DNA of 64,000 nt from Prevotella denticola (GTDB lineage: Bacteria > Bacteroidota > Bacteroidia > Bacteroidales > Bacteroidaceae), in contig NZ_UGTM01000001.1 in the NCBI RefSeq assembly GCF_900454835.1, forward strand, positions 930,501 through 994,500, written 5' to 3'. The translations under genes and the position numbers were made by a program. Below are positions 18,130 to 25,861 of this stretch, in pieces. The notes below the pieces were generated by a model. It was given only the letters and a program-made list of their open reading frames with translations, ran no database searches and was not told where the DNA came from. Each line of letters opens with the position of its first letter. Position 1 is the first letter of the stretch.

Positions 18130-19422
18130 TTATTTAGCTCTTTTTTTTGAGACTATTGAATTATTCAATAACTCAATAATATAGTCAACTTTTGAATAAC
18201 CTTCTTTCAATACACAAAACTCTTTCGGTTCATCTAATAGAGACTGCGAACAACGTTTAGAACAGACAGGAAGCATATCACAATTTATGCATCGTTCAGG
18301 AATTTGTAAATTCATCCTGTTCATTAATTTAGTGTAGTCCCATATTATTACACCATCTTCTCTAAGAAATCCGCAAGAATTAGCTTCATTAAATTTTCGA
18401 GCTGTACACTTATAAACACGACCATCATAATTGATCACAACTTCATTTAGATTGTCGGCATAACAACTGCAAAGTTTATATTTCAAGTCAAGATATGTAC
18501 ATACAAATCCTCTTGTTTGACATTCCTTTACAAAGTTATTTATTATGCAATCGTCTATTTTCTTTTCATTCACTTGCCATACTTTATGTACGGCAATTGT
18601 TGCTCTTTGTGGATCCAAGAAAGGCTCTATATCAGATACCATTGATTGCAATCCTACACTTGTCTGTGGAGAAACATTTATGCGCAATACTAACTCATAA
18701 TCAGAAAGATGCTCTTTTATTAAAGATAAAGATTCTAAGATTCTGTCATATGAACCAATTGCTTTCTTATCTTTGTACTTTCTTATTGTATTGTGAATAT
18801 TTCTACATCCATCAAGAGTTATCTGGAATGTAGAATGGTATCCTTTTATTGCATCTACAAAATCTTTTGTTAATAGTGTAGAGTTTGTGGTAAAGTTTAT
18901 GGTTATTTTAAACCCTTTAATGCTAGCAATAGGGTTTATTAGGGATAATATATGCAGAATCTTCTCTTTATACAATAAAGGTTCTCCTCCGAAAAAGCTT
19001 AAAGTCAACAACTCAAAGGGTGCTTTGTCATATTTTAACTTTATGTGCTTTATAATAGAAGAGATTGTATCTTCTCCTATCACAGAATTATCAATATGGT
19101 TTTCATAACAGTACCAACATCTTAAATTACAATCCATGGTCATATTGATAATCATGTGATAAGTTTTGCCCGAGAATTTCCTATCCATAACATCGCTAAT
19201 ATAAGTTGCTTTTTCATCAAAAAAATCAGGTATAAGCATACCTTTTTTACACAGATCATAGAATAGTTGGGGCTGTTCTTTCTCTAATTCTTCAAAATTC
19301 CCCATTAAAAGAAACTTATTTATATCTCTTTTATTGGTAATTAAAAAGGATACAGTATAGGCATTGAAGATAATACACGATTCTCCTTGTTCTATATAAT
19401 GATTATATTTACTGATATTCAT
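18130..19422 (-). CDS. Radical SAM/SPASM peptide-modifying enzyme A
   Basis: 430 residues from ATG 19422 (MNISKYNHYI). The open frame continues upstream, but that part overlaps the intergenic hairpin. The radical SAM cluster motif C-x3-C-x2-C lies at residues 98-105 (CNLRCWYC), followed by the GGEP-type SAM motif (FFGGEPL). A C-terminal SPASM domain binds further iron-sulfur clusters (CINCDMLPVCSKRC). Such enzymes install thioether or carbon-carbon crosslinks in ribosomal peptides. It lies 59 bases downstream of a Cys-rich precursor gene, its expected substrate. The crosslink type cannot be predicted. Confidence 0.9.
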   Translation of the reverse strand: MNISKYNHYIEQGESCIIFNAYTVSFLITNKRDINKFLLMGNFEELEKEQPQLFYDLCKKGMLIPDFFDEKATYISDVMDRKFSGKTYHMIINMTMDCNLRCWYCYENHIDNSVIGEDTISSIIKHIKLKYDKAPFELLTLSFFGGEPLLYKEKILHILSLINPIASIKGFKITINFTTNSTLLTKDFVDAIKGYHSTFQITLDGCRNIHNTIRKYKDKKAIGSYDRILESLSLIKEHLSDYELVLRINVSPQTSVGLQSMVSDIEPFLDPQRATIAVHKVWQVNEKKIDDCIINNFVKECQTRGFVCTYLDLKYKLCSCYADNLNEVVINYDGRVYKCTARKFNEANSCGFLREDGVIIWDYTKLMNRMNLQIPERCINCDMLPVCSKRCSQSLLDEPKEFCVLKEGYSKVDYIIELLNNSIVSKKRAK

Positions 19423-19433
19423 ATTTAAATAAT

Positions 19434-19468
19434 TTTGATAAGTGCAAGATTTCCTTGCACTTATCAAA
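19434..19468 (-). terminator. Hairpin between precursor and radical SAM genes (attenuator A)
   Basis: A perfect 15-bp stem (TTTGATAAGTGCAAG and its complement) with a 5-base loop lies between the precursor stop codon and the radical SAM start. The run behind it on the minus strand is AT-rich (ATTATTT) but not a pure U tract. It probably terminates part of the transcripts or protects the precursor mRNA, giving more substrate than enzyme. A hairpin lies in the same place in module B. Confidence 0.7.
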
Positions 19469-19481
19469 TTAATACTTCTGC

Positions 19482-19652
19482 TTATTTACAGTTACAATTG
19501 TCTAAGAATGTGTTTTCAGTAGACGAATCCTGTCTTGTGCATGAGCAATTATCCAAGAATGGAGATTCGATTTCTGTCCGATTGGATAATCCTCCGAGCG
19601 TTTCAGAGAGTAAGTCATCACTAAGAATTGTGATTTTATTAATCTTCTTCAT
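19482..19652 (-). CDS. RiPP precursor peptide A, double-glycine leader with two FLDNCxC units
   Basis: A 56-residue open frame, ATG 19652 to TAA 19482. The leader MKKINKITILSDDLLSETLGG has the hydrophobic spacing and GG of C39-processed peptides. The core begins LSN and holds two near-identical units, FLDNCSC and FLDNCNC, 19 residues apart; the second is followed only by a terminal Lys. All four Cys lie in C-x-C pairs. It is the first gene of the radical SAM, beta-barrel, exporter, mini-HlyD operon and has a good promoter upstream. The start codon is the only one that gives a full leader. Identification as precursor is inference from composition and context. The precursor at 33132-33404 shares GG-LSN and the C-x-C theme. 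Confidence 0.85.
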   Translation of the reverse strand: MKKINKITILSDDLLSETLGGLSNRTEIESPFLDNCSCTRQDSSTENTFLDNCNCK

Positions 19653-19746
19653 AATTTTGATGTTTAATTTGCCTTCTTTTAGCTTCCGGCATTGCTTTGT
19701 AATGTCTGTTCAATAATATTGTCGACAAATTATCTTCTTGACGCTG

Positions 19747-19777
19747 CAAATATACATATACATATTGTTTAAAACAA
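19747..19777 (-). promoter_or_regulatory. Promoter of the peptide A operon
   Basis: On the minus strand TTG and TATATTTG are separated by exactly 20 bases, matching the Bacteroidetes -33/-7 consensus. It lies about 95 bases upstream of the precursor start and is divergent from the promoter at 19805-19836. Confidence 0.7.
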
Positions 19778-19804
19778 GAAAAATAGTTTTTTTTTTTTTC
19801 AAAA

Positions 19805-19840
19805 TTTGTATTTTCTTAGTATTTTAGCTACATTTGTAGC
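19805..19840 (+). promoter_or_regulatory. Promoter of the oxoamine synthase-TetR operon with overlapping palindrome
   Basis: TTTG (19805-19808) and TACATTTG (19829-19836) are spaced by 20 bases, a textbook Bacteroidetes promoter, 32 bases before the ATG. A perfect palindrome GCTACA-TT-TGTAGC (19827-19840) covers the -7 box. It is a natural operator candidate for the TetR protein encoded as the second gene of this operon. Confidence 0.7.
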
Positions 19841-19867
19841 ATTATTTACTATCTATACATTGTTTAT

Positions 19868-21100
19868 ATGGAAAAAAGATTTATTACATTAAAAGATTTC
19901 GAGATTACTCCCAACGAGAATGTTACTGAGCGTAGCCAAAAATTCCAAAGCTATATTGACCAAATGGAGCAGTTCGGCTGCAAGAGTTATTGGGTCATGG
20001 CAAAAACGGGAGTTGGAGCAAAAATGCAGATAGAGGGCTATGATGGTGAAGTTTCCGCATACATTTCCAATGATTACCTTGGTATGTCGCAAAGGACTGA
20101 GACCAAGGAGGCTGGCATAAATGCCGTCCTGAAATACGGTACAGGGGCAAGTGCCGCTCAAGCCATAGGAGGCTATTTAGACATCCATCAGCAGTTGGAA
20201 CAAGGCATTGCAAAGTTCGTTGGTCAGGAAGATGCAATTCTCTTCTCATCTGGATTTGGTGCCAATGCAGGTTTGCTCCGTGCTATATTGGGAAAAAATG
20301 ACATAGCCTACATTGATTCGTATATCCATACCAGTGCCACAAGTGGTTTAATTGGAACCAATGTAAAGCATATAGGACACAACGACATTGACTATCTTGA
20401 CATGATCCTTGAACGGGAAACGGGAAAATATCAGACTCGATTGGTCATCATCGATGGGGTCTATTCCCAGAATGGAGATTTATCAAAACTTCCCCAATAC
20501 ATTGCGGTCTGCAAGAAACACAATTGTCTTCTTATGATGGATGACGCTCACGGCATTGGAGTTATGGGAGAAAACGGCAGAGGAACAGCCGAATATTATA
20601 ATTGCTTGGGACAAGTAGATATTATTACAGGAACTTTCAGTAAGTCTTTCGGATGTGTCGGTGGTTTTGTTGCCGCGTCAGAAAAACTGATTCAGTATCT
20701 GAGATATTATGCTGACAGTAATGTCTTTTCCGCAGCAATGACTCCACAGGTTGCAGCATCTTCCCTAAAGGCACTGGAACTCATACAGACACAACCAGAG
20801 ATTCGCAAGAAGTTGTGGACTAATGTCAATTATCTGCGCAAACGACTGACAGAGGAAGGCTTTGATATAGGCTGCTCCATATCAGCCATATTTCCTATTA
20901 TGGTAAGAGACAATAAAAAAGTATACGAAATAGCACGAGAATTGCAAAAAAGATGTATCTTTGTAAGCGGTATCACATACCCTGCGGTAAGAACTAAGGA
21001 AGCACGGCTTAGAGTCAGCGTGTTGGCTTCCCATGAAACAGTACAGTTGGAACAATTGGTAACCGCTCTTGTGGAAATCAGAAAATCAATACCTTTTTAA
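19868..21100 (+). CDS. Alpha-oxoamine synthase-family PLP enzyme
   Basis: 410 residues of the fold-type I PLP enzyme group that includes 2-amino-3-ketobutyrate CoA ligase, 8-amino-7-oxononanoate synthase, serine palmitoyltransferase and the autoinducer synthase CqsA. These enzymes join an amino acid to an acyl-CoA with loss of CO2. The PLP lysine is K259 (GTFSKSFG) and the cofactor Asp lies in DDAHGIGVMG. Substrates cannot be assigned. No biotin or threonine pathway genes are nearby; instead a TetR gene follows with no gap (TAA-ATG) and the divergent operon makes peptide A. A role in making a lipid or ketone signal is possible but unproven. Confidence 0.82.
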   Translation: MEKRFITLKDFEITPNENVTERSQKFQSYIDQMEQFGCKSYWVMAKTGVGAKMQIEGYDGEVSAYISNDYLGMSQRTETKEAGINAVLKYGTGASAAQAIGGYLDIHQQLEQGIAKFVGQEDAILFSSGFGANAGLLRAILGKNDIAYIDSYIHTSATSGLIGTNVKHIGHNDIDYLDMILERETGKYQTRLVIIDGVYSQNGDLSKLPQYIAVCKKHNCLLMMDDAHGIGVMGENGRGTAEYYNCLGQVDIITGTFSKSFGCVGGFVAASEKLIQYLRYYADSNVFSAAMTPQVAASSLKALELIQTQPEIRKKLWTNVNYLRKRLTEEGFDIGCSISAIFPIMVRDNKKVYEIARELQKRCIFVSGITYPAVRTKEARLRVSVLASHETVQLEQLVTALVEIRKSIPF

Positions 21101-21799
21101 ATGGCAGAAGAAGAAAACAAAACCAAAAGATATAGAAGGACAAACGTCGACATACAGGCAGACATTATCAAGGCAGCAGAAAGTCTGATTAAGAAAAAAG
21201 GCTTTGCATCAATGCTGGTGACAGAACTTATTAAGAAAGCCAGGATTGAACCGCTTGTCTTCTATAACAGATATGACAATCTTAGCGAGTTTTATGATGA
21301 ATTCGTTAAGAGATACGATTATTGGTTTAAGGGTGTCCTGACTGGAATTGAATTTCCGACAGATTCAAAATTAGGGTATATCAATATTCTCAAGAATCTG
21401 CAGGAGGAACTTCAAGAAAAATCTGTGATGTTAGAACTATTACGTTGGGAAATTGCAGAAGGGAATGAGACAACTGTTCGTACAGCCATGCTTCGTGAAA
21501 TGCACACTTTGCCTCTTGTCAATATCTACGAGACAAAATTTAAGGATACAGACATCTCAGCCATATCTGCACTGATTATTGGTGGTATATATTACCTTAA
21601 CCTGCATAGGGATCGCTCTAAATTTGCAGAAATAGACTTAAACACAGAGGTTGGTCGCAAACGCATAGAAAAAGCTTTGGAGGATTTAGGGAATATGATA
21701 TTCCACTATCAAGATCTGACTGATTACAAACATACTGTTGCAGAGAAAATGAAAGAAAACGGCATTAGTGATGAAATCATTAAAAAATGCCTTAATTGA
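21101..21799 (+). CDS. TetR-family transcriptional regulator (module A)
   Basis: 232 residues. The N-terminal helix-turn-helix (about residues 15-65; IIKAAESLIKKKGFASMLVTELIKKARIEPLVFYNRYDN) is typical of TetR proteins, with a helical ligand-binding domain behind it. It is translationally coupled to the oxoamine synthase gene. The likely operator is the palindrome at 19827-19840 in its own operon promoter, and it could also influence the divergent peptide operon. The inducer is unknown; the product of the adjacent enzyme is an obvious candidate. Confidence 0.85.
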   Translation: MAEEENKTKRYRRTNVDIQADIIKAAESLIKKKGFASMLVTELIKKARIEPLVFYNRYDNLSEFYDEFVKRYDYWFKGVLTGIEFPTDSKLGYINILKNLQEELQEKSVMLELLRWEIAEGNETTVRTAMLREMHTLPLVNIYETKFKDTDISAISALIIGGIYYLNLHRDRSKFAEIDLNTEVGRKRIEKALEDLGNMIFHYQDLTDYKHTVAEKMKENGISDEIIKKCLN

Positions 21800-21819
21800 A
21801 CGATACATAACAAGTATAT

Positions 21820-21857
21820 TCCCCACTTATCTAGCGTGATAATTGGGGGATTTTTAA
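21820..21857 (+). terminator. Terminator after the module A TetR gene
   Basis: An imperfect stem (TCCCC-A-CTTATC against GATAAT-TGGGGGA) is followed by TTTTT, about 20 bases after the stop codon. It fits a Rho-independent terminator and marks the right end of cargo A. Confidence 0.6.
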
Positions 21858-22274
21858 GTCGTCCAGTAAAACTTTTTTCTTCCAATCTGTGTAATAGAAA
21901 TCGTCTTTAACACCACTTTTTTTGACTTTAAATCCAAAAAATAAGTCATTTTCTAATAAGAACAAGCATTTTTGTGATGCTTACTATTTGGAACTAAAAT
22001 ACAAGTCCCCATAGAGTAAAAATGCCTGTATCGCCTATAGATAAACGGTTTGCAGACTTTCAGTTTATTTTTTGTGAATAGCAATTGAATATTCTTATTA
22101 TGGAAACGATATTCTAGCTAAGTGATTTTTGAGGTTATCCTGTAAACTAAGTACAACAGGTTATTTCACATAAATTCCTTTTATTTCCCACTTTTCCCGA
22201 AAACTTTTATATCTCTTCATATACCTATAATTTAGCTGCTTGATAAAAGTATTCACCATAAAAATTATCAAGCA
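21858..22274. promoter_or_regulatory. Leader region of the DUF3945 gene with a start-proximal stem
   Basis: AT-rich, with no supported gene. At its end a perfect 9-bp inverted repeat (GCTTGATAA at 22238-22246, TTATCAAGC at 22265-22273) stops one base before the ATG at 22275. In RNA it would fold the ribosome-binding region, so translation of the DUF3945-topB-methylase operon may be regulated there. No clear TAnnTTTG box was found. Confidence 0.45.
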
Positions 22275-23684
22275 ATGGAATCAAACAGCAATGACAATTA
22301 CGTGCTGGTCTTGGAAGACCGCACGGAAGTAAAAAATGAGCAGGAAGCGGGCAAGCTGTCCGTCGTGTCCGGTGTTGACGACAAGGGAAACCTCAAGACC
22401 ACAGAGGCTGCCGCTGCCAATCAGGCAGCGTTCTTGAAGTTCAATAGCAAGGACGGACTTCTGAAGAACTTCATGGCCAACTTCCTCAAACAGTTTAATA
22501 ACCCAACTCATTTTGGACTGTACAAAGTATTGGCAGACAATGTGGAGCAGGGCGTGGATAACCTGCGCACCATGCTGCAAAGCCGTGAGAAGCTCGAAAG
22601 CAAGCAGCAGCTGGCAGAGATTGGAGTGTCCTTTGAGGATTATCTGCCGCAAAAGAAGAATACCACTGCCATCGACCCCGAGAAAGTGGACTGGAAGATG
22701 CTCGACAACCTTGGACTGTCCCGTGAGAGATTGGAACAGAGTGGAGAGTTGGAAAAAATGCTTAACTGGCAGAAGACCAACCTCTTGACGATTGCCGTTC
22801 CCTTTGGCGAAACGACTATCTACACCGAAGCCCGCCTTGCGTTCCGTACGGACGATAATGGCAATATCGGTTTGGCAATTCATCCTTTGAGAAAAGAACC
22901 ACAGCTTGACTTTCCCTATATGGGCTACAAGTTCTCTCCCGAAGAAAAGGAGCAACTCCTCACTACGGGTAATCTCGGCAAGACCATTGAAGTAACACCC
23001 AAGAATGGCGAACCTTTCTCTGCCTACGTCTCCATCGACCCGCAGACCAACGAAATTATAACCCTGCGTGCCGACCGTGTGAACATTCCCAAGGAAATCA
23101 AGGGCGTTACGCTCTCTGATGTACAATACAAAGACCTCGTGGAAGGCAAAGCCGTGAAGGTGGAAGGTATGACTGCCAAGAGCGGTAAGTCCTTTGATGC
23201 CACGCTTCAAGTTAATGCCGAGCGAAAGGGCATTGAGTTTATCTTTGGCGACAGCAAGAGTTTAAGAGAACGACAGGAACACAAACAGACACAGCAGCAA
23301 GGCATCCCACATAAGCTTTGCGGCTTAGAGTTATCAGATAAACAGCGTGAAGCCTTGGATAGCGGTCGTACACTATATCTAAAGAATATGGTGGATAAAC
23401 AAGGGCAACCTTTCAACGCATACGTTCGTATGGACAAGGAGCAGAACCGCCCACGTTTTTACAAGTGGAATCCTGACAAGAAGCAGGAAACCGGCAAAGA
23501 AAAAGTGGTTACCGTAGCCGAAGAACACAAAACACAGGTAGCTGTCAATAACCACGGCAAGACGAATGAAGCCACCAAGGATGTGAAAGAGCCTCTCAAA
23601 ACGGGACAGACACAACCTACTGCCGAGCAGAAGCAAAAGCAGGACGAGAACAAGCAGAAGAAGTCCCGTGGACGTAGATTGTAA
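22275..23684 (+). CDS. DUF3945/DUF4099 domain protein
   Basis: 469 residues, soluble. The N-terminal part matches the DUF4099-like region. The middle and C-terminal parts contain repeats of the DUF3945 type (GVTLSDVQYKDLVEGKAVKVEGM; GLELSDKQREALDSGRTLYLKNM), each with a shared 'KSGKSFDA/KQGQPFNA' hairpin. The tail is Lys/Gln rich. Such proteins are found directly before topB in Bacteroides CTns; function is unknown, probably DNA handling during excision or transfer. It is separated from topB by 20 bases. Confidence 0.85.
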   Translation: MESNSNDNYVLVLEDRTEVKNEQEAGKLSVVSGVDDKGNLKTTEAAAANQAAFLKFNSKDGLLKNFMANFLKQFNNPTHFGLYKVLADNVEQGVDNLRTMLQSREKLESKQQLAEIGVSFEDYLPQKKNTTAIDPEKVDWKMLDNLGLSRERLEQSGELEKMLNWQKTNLLTIAVPFGETTIYTEARLAFRTDDNGNIGLAIHPLRKEPQLDFPYMGYKFSPEEKEQLLTTGNLGKTIEVTPKNGEPFSAYVSIDPQTNEIITLRADRVNIPKEIKGVTLSDVQYKDLVEGKAVKVEGMTAKSGKSFDATLQVNAERKGIEFIFGDSKSLRERQEHKQTQQQGIPHKLCGLELSDKQREALDSGRTLYLKNMVDKQGQPFNAYVRMDKEQNRPRFYKWNPDKKQETGKEKVVTVAEEHKTQVAVNNHGKTNEATKDVKEPLKTGQTQPTAEQKQKQDENKQKKSRGRRL

Positions 23685-23704
23685 CCTTAAAACCATTCAG
23701 CACT

Positions 23705-25768
23705 ATGACAACTTGTATTATTGCCGAGAAACCCTCGGTAGCCAGAGATATTGCCCGCATCGTAGGAGCAACGAGCAAGCAGGACGGATATATGGAAGGC
23801 TGCGGCTATGTCGTTACTTGGGCAATGGGACACCTCATCGCCCTTGCCATGCCCGAATCCTATGGTTTTTCCGCTTATAAGCGTGAGGACTTACCCATTC
23901 GTCCCAATCCCTTTCAGTTAGTGGTACGACAAGTGCGTAAGGACAAGGAGTATGTATCAGATCCAGCAGCATTGAAGCAACTCAAGGTGATACGCTCCTG
24001 CTTTGACAAGGCAGACCGCATCATCGTTGCCACCGATGCAGGGCGTGAGGGTGAGCTCATCTTCCGCTATATCTATCAATATCTAAATTGTCGAAAGCCT
24101 TTCGACCGCCTTTGGATAAGTTCACTCACAGACAAGGCTATCCGTGAAGGACTTTCCAATCTCAAACCTGGAAACTGTTACGACAATCTCTATCATTCCG
24201 CCAAGGCAAGAAGCGAAGCCGACTGGTTGGTGGGTATCAATGCAAGCCGTGCATTGTCTATCGCCCGCAAGGGAGGCTATTCTTTGGGACGGGTACAGAC
24301 CCCAACACTTGCTATGGTCTGCCGTCGGTACATAGAGAATCGTGATTTTTCTTCCGTGCCCTATTGGAAATTATCCGTTCACACAGAAAAAGAGGGCTTG
24401 TCGCTGAAAGCCGTTGGCTGTAAAGACAATGAGAGTGAAGCATCGGCACAGACTGCTCTCGCTGCACTTCGCAGTCAGAGCCAGCTTACAGTGGAATCGG
24501 TCGTAAGAAAGGTGGCTGGTACACCGCCACCACTCTTGTACGACCTTACTGCCTTGCAGAAAGATGCCAACAGACGCCACGGCTTTTCTGCAGACAAGAC
24601 CCTCTCGATAGCCCAAAGCCTCTATGAGAAGAAAATCACAACCTATCCACGCACAGGCAGCAGATATATCAGCGAGGACGTCTTTGAGGAAGTACCCGCC
24701 CTGCTCCACAAGATAGGTAAGCCCCTATCCAATCCGCTTAACCGCCACTCGGTGGACAACGCTAAGATAACCGACCACCACGCTATTATCCCCACGGGAG
24801 AAACACCTTCCGGCTTATTGGCGGATGAAGCAATCCTATATAATATGGTGGTAACCCGTTTTATCGAAGCCTTTTCGCCTGACTCCGAGGAAGAACGTAT
24901 GCAGGTGCTGTTCACGGACGGCACCAACACCTTTACTTGGAAAGCATGCCGACAAATCTCCTTGGGCTGGAAAGCCGTGCAGAAAGAAGTCAAATCAGAT
25001 GACGAGGAAGAGTTACTTGCCACATTGCCCAATTTAACAGAGGGTGAACTCCTACCACTTCTCAATGCCGAGATTACCGAACACAAGACCAAGTCGAAAC
25101 CGCTCTATACCGAAGCCACCCTGCTCTCCGCTATGGAGAACGCAGGCAAGGAAGTGGAGGATGCAGAAAGCAAGAAGGCAATGGCGGAATGCGGTATTGG
25201 CACACCTGCTACAAGAGCCAATATCATCGAAACGCTCATCCTCCGTGATTATATCCGAAGGGACAAGAAAGCCATCATACCTACCGAGAAAGGGCTGGCA
25301 GTCTATGAGATTGTCAAGGACAAGAAGATTGCCAATGCGGAGATGACAGGCAGTTGGGAACTGGCTCTTGCCGCTATCGAGGCAGGTCAGATGCCGCCCG
25401 AAAGTTTTGCACAAGGTATCAACTCCTATATTAGTACCATCTGCGAGGAACTGCTCTCGCTTGCTTCTGAACAGAAGTCTTACCCGACCTACCGCTGTCC
25501 CAAGTGCGGCAGTGAGAGCGTGGGCATCTATGCCAAGGTAGCCAAGTGCAGAAACAAGGACTGCAACTTCCATGTTTTCCGCGAAGTCTGCGGCACGCTG
25601 CTCTTCGAGGACAATATCCGGGACTTGATAACCACAGGACGAACACCCGTCCTCAATGGCTTGACCAGCAAGGCCGGTAAGAAGTTCAACGCCCGTCTGG
25701 TGCTGAATGAAGAATATACCACATCCTTTGTATTTGAAAATAAGAAAGGAAAACAACGAGGGAGATAA
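23705..25768 (+). CDS. topB: Type IA DNA topoisomerase III
   Basis: 687 residues. An N-terminal Toprim domain (EKPSVARDIAR; acidic DAGREGE near residue 112) and the topoisomerase core with the active-site Tyr in TYPRTGSRY (near residue 317) are present. A C-terminal zinc-finger-like part (CPKCGSESVGIYAKVAKCRNKDC) and a DUF3945-like end (GLTSKAGKKFNARLVL) follow. It relaxes or decatenates single-stranded regions during excision and transfer; in CTnDOT the topB homologue is part of the excision operon. The gene is intact and lies in an operon with its neighbours. Confidence 0.93.
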   Translation: MTTCIIAEKPSVARDIARIVGATSKQDGYMEGCGYVVTWAMGHLIALAMPESYGFSAYKREDLPIRPNPFQLVVRQVRKDKEYVSDPAALKQLKVIRSCFDKADRIIVATDAGREGELIFRYIYQYLNCRKPFDRLWISSLTDKAIREGLSNLKPGNCYDNLYHSAKARSEADWLVGINASRALSIARKGGYSLGRVQTPTLAMVCRRYIENRDFSSVPYWKLSVHTEKEGLSLKAVGCKDNESEASAQTALAALRSQSQLTVESVVRKVAGTPPPLLYDLTALQKDANRRHGFSADKTLSIAQSLYEKKITTYPRTGSRYISEDVFEEVPALLHKIGKPLSNPLNRHSVDNAKITDHHAIIPTGETPSGLLADEAILYNMVVTRFIEAFSPDSEEERMQVLFTDGTNTFTWKACRQISLGWKAVQKEVKSDDEEELLATLPNLTEGELLPLLNAEITEHKTKSKPLYTEATLLSAMENAGKEVEDAESKKAMAECGIGTPATRANIIETLILRDYIRRDKKAIIPTEKGLAVYEIVKDKKIANAEMTGSWELALAAIEAGQMPPESFAQGINSYISTICEELLSLASEQKSYPTYRCPKCGSESVGIYAKVAKCRNKDCNFHVFREVCGTLLFEDNIRDLITTGRTPVLNGLTSKAGKKFNARLVLNEEYTTSFVFENKKGKQRGR

Positions 25769-25861
25769 TCCCGACAGAAACGGAGAATTACAGATATAGG
25801 TTGGGAGATACAAGTATTGCCTCCCGACCTTTTTACCTCCACTTTATTAAAAGAAAACACT

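Noticed and set aside
22281..23210. 309-codon minus-strand open frame
   Set aside because: Antisense to the well-supported DUF3945 gene; composition follows the sense codons and no family features are seen.
25817..25861. Earlier start for the methylase/helicase
   Set aside because: The extra 15 codons overlap a pyrimidine-rich spacer; the ATG at 25862 matches the family's usual N-terminus.
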